DNA from: Actinomycetota bacterium
GTDB taxonomy: Bacteria > Actinomycetota > Actinomycetes > S36-B12 > UBA10799
Assembly (NCBI GenBank): GCA_030837445.1
Contig: JAUPKM010000022.1
Coordinates: forward strand, 1-12,122
Reading direction: 5' to 3'
Length of the DNA stretch: 12,122 nucleotides
The notes under the pieces were generated by a model that worked only from the letters and a program-made list of their open reading frames with translations, ran no database searches and was not told where the DNA came from. A program made the position numbers and the translations under genes. Each line of letters opens with the position of its first letter. Positions within the stretch are counted from its first letter, which is position 1. Shown one piece after another: positions 5,907-12,122 of this stretch.

Positions 5907-7188
5907 AGAGGCCCCAGCCGTACCTGACCCGGTTGGCTCCGCTGCTGTTACGGATGGTAAGGGTCTGATCGGTGCCGTCGCCCGACCGGGAGTACATGGA
6001 GTAATGGTCCCAGCTCTTCCCGGACGTGATCTTGCCGCCGATGCCCGGCCAGTAGACCCCGCCCAGGCCGAGGGCGCGCTCGCGTTCGGTGACGGCGCGA
6101 AGGTACCGGACGAAGTTGTTGGTGGCGTTTGCGTCGTCATAGTTGAGGCCGCTGTCCATCTCGGCACCGTATTCGGTCATGACGGCCCGCGAAGCGCAAC
6201 TACCAAGACGGGTATCGAAGTCGCTCAGCCACTGGCCATAGGTCTTCGTGCCGTAGAAGAACGCGTAGTAGTGATAGGAGAACAGGGTGCCGTTGAAACG
6301 GCTGTCGGAGCAGAGGTCCCGCAGGTCCTGGCTGAAGCCCGTGCCGCCGACGAGGATCCGATCCTTCGGGACCGACGAATGGGAGCTGATCCACGAGGCG
6401 GCGAAGTTCCGCCAGTCCGCCGAACTGTAGCCGTGAGGTTCGTTCATCGGCTCGAAGTAGACCTGGTTGTTGGAGCCGTATGCGGCGACCACCGTGTTCC
6501 ACATCGTGTTGAAGGCGCTCGTATTGGTGACCTTGCCGCCGGAGGAAGCCCCGTCCTCCCAGTAGGCGAGGATGACCTTGAAACCGCGACTGGTTGCGGC
6601 ATCGATCGTGCCGCGGTAAGCGTTCCACCAGCTGGTGCCGGCGTCCTGGGTGTTGATCGGCAACCGGACGGTGTTGACCCCCGTCGATGCCATGCCGGTG
6701 TAGATCGCGTCGGCCTTGGCCTTGACGGTGCTGTAGCTGTCGGAACTGCTCAACCCGTCCAGGACGTGGGTGCCGGTGGTGAAGTTGTCGCCCGGCCGGG
6801 CCCAGTTCATGCCCCTGAACTGGCTGGTGGCCGTACTGGCCGGGGTCGTGGAGGTGACCGGCGGCGGCGTCGCGCCCCCGGCGGCGCAGCTGACCGTGAC
6901 CGGACCGGAGTTGCCGCTGGCGACGAAGCCGAACGAGGTGGACGCACCGGCGCCGAGCGCGCCGTCGTACGCCGCGTTCGCCACCGTCACGGTGCCGGAA
7001 CTGCCGGTGGGTGTTCCGCTCCACAGCGACTGCGCCGTGCAGGCGCCTGTCGCCGCATCCGCCGATGGCGCCGCCAACGCGGCGGCCGCCGTGACACTCG
7101 CCACCGCCACGCCGGCTGCGATCCATTTCTTCCGTCCAGGGCCGGACCGCCTCTGATCCGTGCGGGGACGGCCTGCGAATTCCGACAT
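5905..7188 (-). CDS. Secreted GH5 endoglucanase-like enzyme with truncated CBM2
   Basis: A 427-residue protein. The signal peptide has a basic RRSGPGRKKW stretch, a hydrophobic Ala-rich core and a likely cleavage after SADA (45). Residues 49-101 match only the second half of a CBM2: ACTAQ is followed directly by SLWSGTPTGSSGTVTVANAA, YDGALGAGASTSFGF and VSC, so about 37-40 residues of the usual fold seem deleted while both terminal Cys remain. A short Pro/Thr linker leads to a GH5 (beta/alpha)8 domain (about 123-427) with acid/base E250 in FEPMNEPHG and nucleophile E339 in MTEYGA. The likely action is retaining hydrolysis of beta-1,4-glucan or mannan outside the cell; the substrate cannot be fixed. 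The start is supported by GGAAGGG (7196-7202) 7 bp before ATG. It lies 104 bp after the GH43 gene on the same strand, so co-transcription is possible. Confidence 0.93.
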   Translation of the reverse strand: MSEFAGRPRTDQRRSGPGRKKWIAAGVAVASVTAAAALAAPSADAATGACTAQSLWSGTPTGSSGTVTVANAAYDGALGAGASTSFGFVASGNSGPVTVSCAAGGATPPPVTSTTPASTATSQFRGMNWARPGDNFTTGTHVLDGLSSSDSYSTVKAKADAIYTGMASTGVNTVRLPINTQDAGTSWWNAYRGTIDAATSRGFKVILAYWEDGASSGGKVTNTSAFNTMWNTVVAAYGSNNQVYFEPMNEPHGYSSADWRNFAASWISSHSSVPKDRILVGGTGFSQDLRDLCSDSRFNGTLFSYHYYAFFYGTKTYGQWLSDFDTRLGSCASRAVMTEYGAEMDSGLNYDDANATNNFVRYLRAVTERERALGLGGVYWPGIGGKITSGKSWDHYSMYSRSGDGTDQTLTIRNSSGANRVRYGWGL

Positions 7189-7205
7189 GCGAATACCCTT
7201 CCTTC

Positions 7206-7250
7206 TCGTTTGCTTACGGATCGTTTGCTTACGGATCGTTTGCTACGAGA
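7206..7250. repeat. Three 15-bp tandem repeats in the GH5 leader
   Basis: TCGTTTGCTTACGGA occurs exactly at 7206-7220 and 7221-7235, then as the altered TCGTTTGCTACGAGA at 7236-7250. The array lies immediately upstream of the GH5 ribosome binding site (7196-7202). Regular 15-bp spacing in a leader could mean repeated protein-binding sites or an expansion by slippage. It does not match the TCGAACCGGTTCGA motif found further right. Confidence 0.8.
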
Positions 7251-7263
7251 CCCCGGTGACGGC

Positions 7264-7276
7264 CCCGGCCGCCGGG
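7264..7276 (-). terminator. GC-rich hairpin between GH43 and GH5
   Basis: CCCGG-CCG-CCGGG forms a 5-bp stem with a 3-nt loop, 16 bp after the GH43 stop, with no T tract. It could attenuate transcription into the GH5 gene. On stem strength alone it may also be a chance structure in GC-rich DNA. Confidence 0.3.
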
Positions 7277-7292
7277 AGCGGGAGCCGGCTGC

Positions 7293-9140
7293 CTACGTGC
7301 TGGAGCAGGCGAGTGCGGGGCTGGGCGGCGTGCCGTCGGCGAGGAACCCGAACGTCGTCGATGCGCCGGCTGCCAGCGAGCCGTTGTACGTGGTGTTCCG
7401 GACGGTGATCGCCGACCCGGTGCTGCTGAGCGTGCCGTTCCACGCCTCGGTGACGGTCTGCCCGGATGTCGCGGTCCAGCCCACGGCCCACCCGCCGACC
7501 GGCGCGCTGCCGGCCGTGACGGTCACCTCGCCCTGGAAGCCACCGGACCACGAGTTCACCGTGCGGTAGGAGGCCGTGCAGCCGGTGCTCCCGGTCGGGG
7601 ACGGTGACGGCGTGGCGGAGCTGGGGGAAGGCGTGGCGGGCGTGGAGGAAGGCGTGGCGGGCGTGGAGGAGGGCGTCGTTCCGGTGGGGGAGAACTGCCA
7701 CCAGTCGAGGTTGAACAGGTAGCCGCTGCCGCCGGTGAAGCGTAGGTACAGATCGTGCGTTCCGGCGGCGCCGCTGACCGGGCAGGAGACCGTCCGCCAG
7801 GTCTGCCAACCGCCCGTCCCGAGGACGGCGCAGGCGGCGACGCGGGTGCCGGTGGCGGAGTCGAGCCGGGCCTCGATCGTGCCGCCGTTGGTCGCGGAGG
7901 CGACGCGGGCGCTCCAGGTCGAGGCACCGGTGCCGAAGGCGACTCCCTTGACCTTGATCCAGTCGCCGTTCTCGATCTGGCTGACGTCCATGCCGCCGTC
8001 AGAGGATCGCTCGGTCTCCACGCCCGACTCCCAGGCGATGGTCTCCGCCTCCTGCCGGGTGTACGGGTCGAGGGTGCCCACCTGCGGCGCCCCGCTCGTG
8101 GTCATGTTCATCAACGGGATCGTGCCGTCGGCGTTGTAGCTGAACTTCTCCACGGCGACCGAGCGCGTGAAGCCGCCGCCTCCCGGCAGGGCGCCATTGT
8201 GGTAGAAGAAGTACGAATTCCCCTTGTAGTCCACGATTCCGGGATGGTTGGTGAAGCTGCTGCCCTGGGTCGGCATGACGGCCCCACGGTAGGTCCACGG
8301 CCCGGTGGGCGAGGGGGCGGTCGAGTAGGCGATGTGCTCCGAGCAGCAGTCGGCCGCGAACACGTTGTAGTAAAGGCCGTTGCGCTTGTAGACCCAGGGG
8401 CCCTCCTCGAACAGGGTGGGTCGCGAGGAGTTGCCGGTCCGGGTGCCGAAGCCCGCGGTGGTGAGCTCGATCTTCGTCGGCTGGCCCGAGTAGGAGATCA
8501 TGTCGCTGTTCAGCTTCACGTACCACAGGTCTGGGTTGCCCCAGTACAGGTAGGCCTGGCCGTTGTCGTCGATGAACACGGTCGGGTCGATCTGGCCGTT
8601 GCTGACCAGCGGGCGCCCGATGGCATCGGTGAACGGTCCGGTGGGGCTGGTGGAGACGCCGACGCCGATGGACATGGCCCCGGTCGACCGGCTCTTGACC
8701 GGCACGTACCAATAGAACTTGCCGTTGCGGTAGATGGTCTGGCCGGCCCAGGCGTCCTGGCTGGCCCAGCTGAAGGTCGCGACGCTCATGGGGGACCCGT
8801 GGTCGGTCCAGTTGACCATGTCGGCCGAGGACCAGACACGCCACTCCTTCATCGTGTAGTACGTGGAGTTGTCCTCGTCGTGGCCGGTGTAGAGGTAGAC
8901 GCGGTTGTTGTAGACCAGCGGTGCCGGATCCGCGGTGTAAATAGTCTGCACAATGGGGTTGTCCGCCCGGGCGACGCCGGTGGGAATCAGCGTGAGCGTG
9001 CACAGCAAGAGCGCGGCCGGCGCTATGACCCGTTGCCACGCCGTCCGCGGACGGGACAGACCGTTTTCGTCCGGACCAGGGCGGAAACGGCGCCCGACAG
9101 AGGCGATGCGCCCTCGCACCGTCGACGGTGATGCAGGCAT
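7293..9140 (-). CDS. Secreted GH43-CBM6-CBM2 arabinofuranosidase/xylosidase
   Basis: A 615-residue protein. An in-frame TTG at 9179 would add 13 residues, but AGGAAAGGA (9149-9157) lies 8 bp before the ATG at 9140, which I prefer. A long basic N-terminal segment precedes a signal core with likely cleavage at ARA/DNP (59/60). The GH43 five-bladed propeller (about 62-350) shows the base D71 (TADPAP), D185 (QIDPTVF) and acid E246 (FEEGPW). A CBM6 (about 362-485, with RQEAETIAWESGV and DWWQF), a Thr/Pro/Ser linker (486-520) and a complete C-terminal CBM2 (521-613; Trp 531, 551, 555, 567) follow. Family knowledge suggests an inverting alpha-L-arabinofuranosidase or beta-xylosidase on xylan or arabinan, with CBM6 for xylan and CBM2 for cellulose or xylan. 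It precedes the GH5 gene and begins right after the decayed glucosidase, so its promoter must lie in that relic. Confidence 0.95.
   Translation of the reverse strand: MPASPSTVRGRIASVGRRFRPGPDENGLSRPRTAWQRVIAPAALLLCTLTLIPTGVARADNPIVQTIYTADPAPLVYNNRVYLYTGHDEDNSTYYTMKEWRVWSSADMVNWTDHGSPMSVATFSWASQDAWAGQTIYRNGKFYWYVPVKSRSTGAMSIGVGVSTSPTGPFTDAIGRPLVSNGQIDPTVFIDDNGQAYLYWGNPDLWYVKLNSDMISYSGQPTKIELTTAGFGTRTGNSSRPTLFEEGPWVYKRNGLYYNVFAADCCSEHIAYSTAPSPTGPWTYRGAVMPTQGSSFTNHPGIVDYKGNSYFFYHNGALPGGGGFTRSVAVEKFSYNADGTIPLMNMTTSGAPQVGTLDPYTRQEAETIAWESGVETERSSDGGMDVSQIENGDWIKVKGVAFGTGASTWSARVASATNGGTIEARLDSATGTRVAACAVLGTGGWQTWRTVSCPVSGAAGTHDLYLRFTGGSGYLFNLDWWQFSPTGTTPSSTPATPSSTPATPSPSSATPSPSPTGSTGCTASYRTVNSWSGGFQGEVTVTAGSAPVGGWAVGWTATSGQTVTEAWNGTLSSTGSAITVRNTTYNGSLAAGASTTFGFLADGTPPSPALACSST
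7629..7670. repeat. Two exact 21-bp repeats in the GH43 linker
   Basis: The 21-bp unit at 7629-7649 is repeated exactly at 7650-7670 and encodes two copies of a seven-residue Ser/Thr/Pro/Ala unit (SSTPATP) in the linker between CBM6 and CBM2. The nucleotide identity indicates recent slippage and a linker of variable length. Confidence 0.85.
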
Positions 9141-9204
9141 TCCGATAGTCCTTTCCTCAGTTCCTCTCTGGCAGGACAAGGCTGGCGATCACCTGGCTCG
9201 CGTC

Positions 9205-10059
9205 CACCCGGCTGCCGGCGGGCCTCGTAGGCTGCGCCGAGGATGAGGTAGCCGTCGGCGGTCCAGGCGTAGGCGCGGTCGCGCAGGCCTGCACCGGCCC
9301 GAGCGTCACGGGCATCAGGCCGAGCAGGCTGCTGCTGGATCCGCAGCGGCCGGTCGTCGCGCTGCGCGCACCGAAGCGTGAGCCGTCCCAGAGGCTGGCC
9401 ATCAGGGCCGCGCGGATGTTGACAGCGGTGCGATCCCACTGGGCCGCCGCATCGTCGTCGCCGAGTTCGCCCGCCGGCCTGACCGGCTCGCACAGCTGGA
9501 GCGTGAGGAAGGCCGCCAGATCTGCGGTCTCCAGGAGGCGTTCCCCGTCGAATGTCGTGGCGTTGTCCCACCCGCTGTCGTTGCCGTGCTGGTAGTGCGG
9601 CAGGTCGTGGCCCGGGACGCGGCGGTGGTCCAGCCAGAAGACGGTCCAGCGAGCCAGCCGCTGGTACGCCTGCTCCAGCTCGTCCAGGGTGAGCGCCCGG
9701 GGGAGCAGCCGGCGCAGGTGCCCGAACGCCCAGCCATGGATCGGCGGCTTGACGAAGTTGTGGAGGACCTCGGAGTGGGCGACCGAGTCGGGCAGCGCTC
9801 CCGCGTCGTCCAGGTGGTCGAAAGGCAGCCGGGAGTGGTGCCAGGCCAGGTGCAGGTCTTCGGCGTACGTCCCCTCCGCGATGACCGGCGAGACGCTCAC
9901 AGCTCCCTGCGCGCAGGGCCGGTGCAGGGTGACCGGTGTGCCTGGCCGTGGCCCAGGCGCACGGGTGATGGACGACGAGGGACAGCGCGGCGCCGCCGAC
10001 GCGCCATCTCGTGGTGGAACCTTCATGGGTCCTGGTCCAGGGTAAGGGCGGGCAAACAC
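9205..10059 (-). pseudogene. Decayed MGH1/GH63-like glucosidase
   Basis: From a GTG at 10059 the frame encodes a recognisable MGH1-like (alpha/alpha)6 glycosidase: PYPGPGPMKVPPRDG, VIAEGTYAEDLHLAWHHSRL, VLHNFVKPPIHGWAFGHL and HYQHGNDSGWDNATTFDGER. It runs cleanly to LLGLMPVTLG near 9302 and then derails. The family's C-terminal motif, AGAGLRDRAYAWTADGYLIL, appears right after this point but in another frame (about 9205-9300). About 100 residues between the two, which normally carry the second catalytic region, are missing. The N-terminal domain of relatives (roughly 100 residues or more) is also absent, and the GTG lacks a ribosome binding site. Such enzymes act in the cytoplasm on oligosaccharides. 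The upstream promoter and operator are still present. Confidence 0.85.
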
Positions 10060-10061
10060 GG

Positions 10062-10075
10062 TCGAATCGGTTCGG
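10062..10075. promoter_or_regulatory. LacI-type operator, site 1
   Basis: TCGAATCGGTTCGG, an imperfect palindrome with arms CGAA and TTCG, lies 14 bp downstream of the -10 box of the minus-strand promoter and just before the glucosidase remnant. Its core CGAATCGGTTCG is identical to the reverse complement of the core of site 2, and it differs at one base from the perfect palindrome of site 3. The position over the early transcribed region fits repression. Confidence 0.65.
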
Positions 10076-10089
10076 CGGATCGATCGATG

Positions 10090-10118
10090 AGCATAGATCG
10101 GCTGATATGACAGGTCAA
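10090..10118 (-). promoter_or_regulatory. Promoter for the decayed glucosidase
   Basis: On the minus strand TTGACC (10113-10118) and TATGCT (10090-10095) are separated by 17 bp, close to the consensus of primary sigma factors. The spacer contains ATATCAGCCGAT (plus 10097-10108), similar to the TATCGGCCGATA palindrome near the other promoter. Transcription would start near 10083 and run through operator site 1. Confidence 0.6.
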
Positions 10119-10130
10119 GGTACGATCTGT

Positions 10131-10365
10131 CCGCCCGACTACCGGCCCAACGTGGCCGCCCGGGCGCTGAAGCAGGGACGCACCCGCACCCTCGGCCCGG
10201 TCATCCCCCGGCCAGTCTGCGGCTGACGGACATGCAACTGAGCTTCGTCGCCAGCGTGGTCGAGGCCGCGACCAGCGCCGACTTCGACGTCCTGCTCGCG
10301 CCGTCCGGCGGTCACCACGACCGTTCCTTCGAGCGGATCGTCTGCGGTGGGTGGGTCGATGGGTT
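10131..10365 (+). pseudogene. LacI-family regulator fragment, headless and frameshifted
   Basis: The plus strand reads DYRPNVAARALKQGRTRTLG, then PVIP, the hinge and start of the ligand domain of LacI/GalR regulators, and stops at TGA (10224-10226). A shifted frame resumes at once with RLTDMQLSFVASVVEAATSA, DFDVLLAPSGG, HDRSFERIV and WVDGLI, then loses similarity near 10365. The helix-turn-helix that should precede YRPN is missing, as are roughly the last 200 residues that complete the sugar-binding and dimer domain. The gene once diverged from the glucosidase gene, the usual layout for a local sugar repressor. In its present state it cannot bind DNA. Confidence 0.87.
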
Positions 10366-10403
10366 GATCCCCTGGACGCCGGGCGTCGCTACCTGCCTGC
10401 GCA

Positions 10404-10417
10404 TCGAACCGATTCGG
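10404..10417. promoter_or_regulatory. LacI-type operator, site 2
   Basis: TCGAACCGATTCGG shares its 12-bp core with site 1 in reverse orientation. It lies between the LacI fragment and the plus-strand promoter. I see no convincing promoter placed like those of sites 1 and 3, so it may be an auxiliary operator (for example for looping) or a leftover of a rearranged promoter. Confidence 0.55.
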
Positions 10418-10505
10418 TAAATTCCGTGGAGGGCCATTGTCCCGCGACCATCGCGAGGCAATGCACGATGGAGCGTTTACCGGACTGAGCCTGGCGTGTG
10501 CCGGT
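10418..10505. other. Gap with nothing recognised
   Basis: Between operator site 2 and the TATCGGCCGATA palindrome I see no coding frame with family resemblance and no strong hairpin. It is probably rearranged intergenic DNA. Confidence 0.4.
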
Positions 10506-10507
10506 GA

Positions 10508-10519
10508 TATCGGCCGATA
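10508..10519. promoter_or_regulatory. Palindrome upstream of the GH-A promoter
   Basis: TATCGGCCGATA is a perfect 12-bp palindrome ending 18 bp before the -35 box at 10538, where an activator or second repressor would sit. A related ATATCAGCCGAT is found on the minus strand inside the other promoter's spacer (10097-10108). The regulator is unknown. Confidence 0.45.
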
Positions 10520-10537
10520 GATGGTGATTGCGTGCTC

Positions 10538-10567
10538 TTGACCGGTGAGCGCAAGACGCCCTAAAAT
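10538..10567 (+). promoter_or_regulatory. Promoter for the GH-A hydrolase gene
   Basis: TTGACC (10538-10543), an 18-bp spacer and TAAAAT (10562-10567) form a near-consensus primary-sigma promoter, notable in DNA this GC-rich. Transcription would start near 10574 and run through operator site 3 and the CBM13 remnant to the hydrolase at 10809, giving a leader of about 235 bases. Confidence 0.65.
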
Positions 10568-10582
10568 GTCAACCCGCCGCCA

Positions 10583-10596
10583 TCGAACCGGTTCGA
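10583..10596. promoter_or_regulatory. LacI-type operator, site 3 (perfect palindrome)
   Basis: TCGAACCGGTTCGA is a perfect 14-bp palindrome 15 bp after the -10 box at 10562-10567. The central CG and arms resemble operators of the LacI/GalR family, whose sites are even-length palindromes with a central CG. It is the best copy of the motif at this locus. Confidence 0.7.
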
Positions 10597-10702
10597 CGTC
10601 AAATGCCTCGATGCGTCGGGCCAGGGGATGGCGAACGGCACCCAGGTGATCATCTGGTCGTGCAACGGCCAGGCGAACCAGCAATGGGCCCGGCAGAGCT
10701 GA
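10592..10702 (+). pseudogene. Orphan CBM13 (ricin B lectin) tail
   Basis: The plus-strand frame ending at TGA (10700-10702) reads KCLDASGQGMANGTQVIIWS and CNGQANQQWARQS. The CLD motif, the paired Cys and the QxW motif (NQQW) are those of one beta-trefoil repeat of a ricin B-type lectin (CBM13). No start or ribosome binding site precedes it, and the frame begins inside operator site 3. It is therefore the end of a lost secreted enzyme joined to a promoter region by deletion. It lies in the leader of the following hydrolase gene. Confidence 0.8.
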
Positions 10703-10808
10703 CCGCGAGGAACGCCGGGGGCTGCGCGGAGTGATCTGGACCTGCAGCCGTGACCGCAGCCGGACCCGGGCCTGACAGCAGGCACCGGCGAGGAGAGGAG
10801 TCACCACC
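10703..10808 (+). other. Leader between CBM13 tail and GH-A gene
   Basis: GGCTGC (10720-10725) and GCAGCC (10744-10749) can form a 6-bp stem with an 18-nt loop; a second GCAGCC at 10756-10761 offers an alternative partner. There is no T tract. The stretch ends in GAGGAGAGGAG (10790-10800), the ribosome binding site of the hydrolase. It may hold the old terminator of the lost CBM13 gene. Confidence 0.35.
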
Positions 10809-12122
10809 ATGGCAGCAATTTCCCGGTTGAGCCGGTGGACGTGGGCAACCGGCCTGGCGGCTGTTACTGCTGCGGCGTCCGTCATGGCTCTGAGCAGCCC
10901 CGCAGTCGCGGCCGACGAGTCGATGAGCGTCAACTTCGCCACCGGCTCCGGGACGCCGACCTACCGGGCCTCCGGTTGGATCTACGGGATGACGGAGGAC
11001 GGGACCAACCCGCCGGATCACTTCTTCACCGACGTGAAGTTCCGCTCCATGCGGGCGGGCGGGGCGCAGTTGGACAGCCCGGGTGGCTGGGTGTCGGGTC
11101 GCTACGACCGGCGGTGGAATGCCACCCGGGCCCAGCTGCTGCGCACCCGTGCGCTGGGCGGGGAGTTCGTCCTGCTGGTCCACGATCTGTGGGGTGCGGA
11201 CGGCTACCCGATCTCGCGGTTCCCGGGGGACAACGGGGACTGGACCGACTATGACGCGTTCCTGACCCGGCTCATCAGCGACGTGCGTGCGGCCGGGGTC
11301 CCGGTGCAGTGGGACCTGTGGAACGAGCCCAATATCTCGATCTTCTGGAACCGCAGCCAGTCCCAGTACTTCGAGATGTGGCGGCGAGGCTACCAGCGCG
11401 TCCGTGCGGCCTTCCCCGGCCAGGCGATCGTGGGCCCCAGCCTCGCGGGAGTACCGTCGACCGGCGCCTCCTGGTGGACCCAGTACCTGGACTACGTCAA
11501 GGCCAACAACGTCGTCCCGGACATTGTGAGCTGGCACTCGCTGCCCGGTGACCCGGTCGGGAACGTGGCCGCGGCGAACGCCTCCCTGAACTCCCGCGGG
11601 ATCGCGCACGCCCGGCCGTACCAGATCAACGAGTACGGGGCGTCGAACGAGCAGAATCCGGCAGGCGGTGCGTGGTACATCGCCCGGCTCGAGCGGGCGG
11701 GCGCGGACGGGCTGCGGGCCAACTGGGCCGGTGGCTCGAACCTGCACAACGACCTGGCCAGCCTGCTCACGCGCGACTCGGCAGGGCAGTACCGGCCAAA
11801 GGGCGAGTGGTGGGTCTACAGCTTCCACGGTTCCCAGACCGGCCAGATCGCCTCCGTGGTCCCGAGCCAGAACTACGACGCGTTCGCCACCAAGGACACC
11901 GGCGTGGCGAAGGTGCTGATCGGCGGCGGCAAGACCACCGGTAACGTCGCGCTCTCGTTGCAGCGTCTCGACGCTACCAGCGGCATCGTCCTCAACAACC
12001 AGGTACGGGTCCTGGTGCAGCGGGTGCCCCACAACGGCGGCGCCGCTGTGACCGGTCCGGTAGCTCTCCAGGACACGGTGGTGACGCTGTCGAACAACAG
12101 CACCACCGTGAATCTGCCGCAC
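10809..12122 (+). CDS. Secreted clan GH-A hydrolase (beta-xylosidase-like), partial
   Basis: An ATG preceded by GAGGAGAGGAG with 8 bp spacing opens 438 codons without a stop to the window edge, so the C-terminus is missing. A signal peptide (MAAISRLSRW, Ala-rich core, likely cleavage after AVAA near 36) leads to a (beta/alpha)8 domain. VQWDLWNEPNISIFW gives the acid/base E173 and YQINEYGASNE the nucleophile E275, the two Glu of clan GH-A retaining enzymes. WNEPN followed by FW is close to GH39, and similar actinobacterial proteins are commonly called beta-xylosidase; GH5 or GH30 relatives are alternatives. Residues from about 350 form a beta-rich domain, and a further carbohydrate-binding module may lie beyond the window. 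A near-consensus promoter and a perfect operator palindrome lie about 230 bp upstream, suggesting substrate-controlled expression. Confidence 0.88.
   Translation, partial: MAAISRLSRWTWATGLAAVTAAASVMALSSPAVAADESMSVNFATGSGTPTYRASGWIYGMTEDGTNPPDHFFTDVKFRSMRAGGAQLDSPGGWVSGRYDRRWNATRAQLLRTRALGGEFVLLVHDLWGADGYPISRFPGDNGDWTDYDAFLTRLISDVRAAGVPVQWDLWNEPNISIFWNRSQSQYFEMWRRGYQRVRAAFPGQAIVGPSLAGVPSTGASWWTQYLDYVKANNVVPDIVSWHSLPGDPVGNVAAANASLNSRGIAHARPYQINEYGASNEQNPAGGAWYIARLERAGADGLRANWAGGSNLHNDLASLLTRDSAGQYRPKGEWWVYSFHGSQTGQIASVVPSQNYDAFATKDTGVAKVLIGGGKTTGNVALSLQRLDATSGIVLNNQVRVLVQRVPHNGGAAVTGPVALQDTVVTLSNNSTTVNLPH

Noticed and set aside
6004..7569. 521-residue plus-strand open frame across GH5 and the GH5-GH43 gap
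   Set aside because: It spans two genes and the repeat array antisense and shows no family motif.
10011..10226. 71-residue plus-strand open frame starting upstream of the LacI fragment
   Set aside because: Its first part runs antisense through the glucosidase start and the minus promoter; only the last part matches LacI, and this is reported as a pseudogene.
10650..12122. 490-residue minus-strand open frame opposite the GH-A gene
   Set aside because: The plus strand has a signal peptide, ribosome binding site and two catalytic Glu motifs; the minus frame has none and is Gly/Arg/Val-rich low-complexity shadow.

Overview
The window is very GC-rich with strong G/C bias at third codon positions. 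Its secreted carbohydrate-active enzymes carry CBM2, CBM6 and CBM13 modules, which suggests a soil actinomycete (Streptomyces, Actinoplanes or Catenulispora type). No rRNA or tRNA was seen, so the genus is not fixed.

Left part (1-2183) is accessory DNA. It holds the tail of an unidentified gene, a gap with a terminator-like hairpin, a possible reverse-strand gene tail and three short direct repeats. An apparently intact IS110-family transposase follows (705-1955), flanked on both sides by hairpin-rich non-coding DNA in which a bridge RNA would be expected.

Middle (2184-5356, minus strand) is a translationally coupled pair (GTGA overlap). Both proteins end in a pRiA4b ORF-3-like domain and seem to share a degenerate N-terminal module. 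They look like diverged tandem paralogues of unknown function. Next (about 5430-5815) is a graveyard: the tail of an XRE-type regulator with a nonsense codon, and a frameshifted piece of a tyrosine integrase.

Right part (5905-12122) is a plant-polysaccharide locus. On the minus strand are a GH5 endoglucanase-like enzyme with a CBM2 that appears to have lost its first half, and a GH43-CBM6-CBM2 arabinofuranosidase/xylosidase. Upstream lies a decayed MGH1/GH63-like glucosidase with an internal deletion. Then, on the plus strand, come a headless, frameshifted LacI-family fragment, an orphan CBM13 (ricin B) tail, and a secreted clan GH-A hydrolase that runs off the window end.

The most interesting signal is regulatory. 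Two well-formed promoters facing opposite ways (minus at 10090-10118, plus at 10538-10567) each have a TCGAAYCGGTTCG-type operator 14-15 bp after the -10 box. A third copy lies between them. The only regulator fragment at the locus is a LacI piece without its DNA-binding domain. This reads as a LacI-type regulon whose local repressor has been destroyed, leaving operators and at least one intact target gene.
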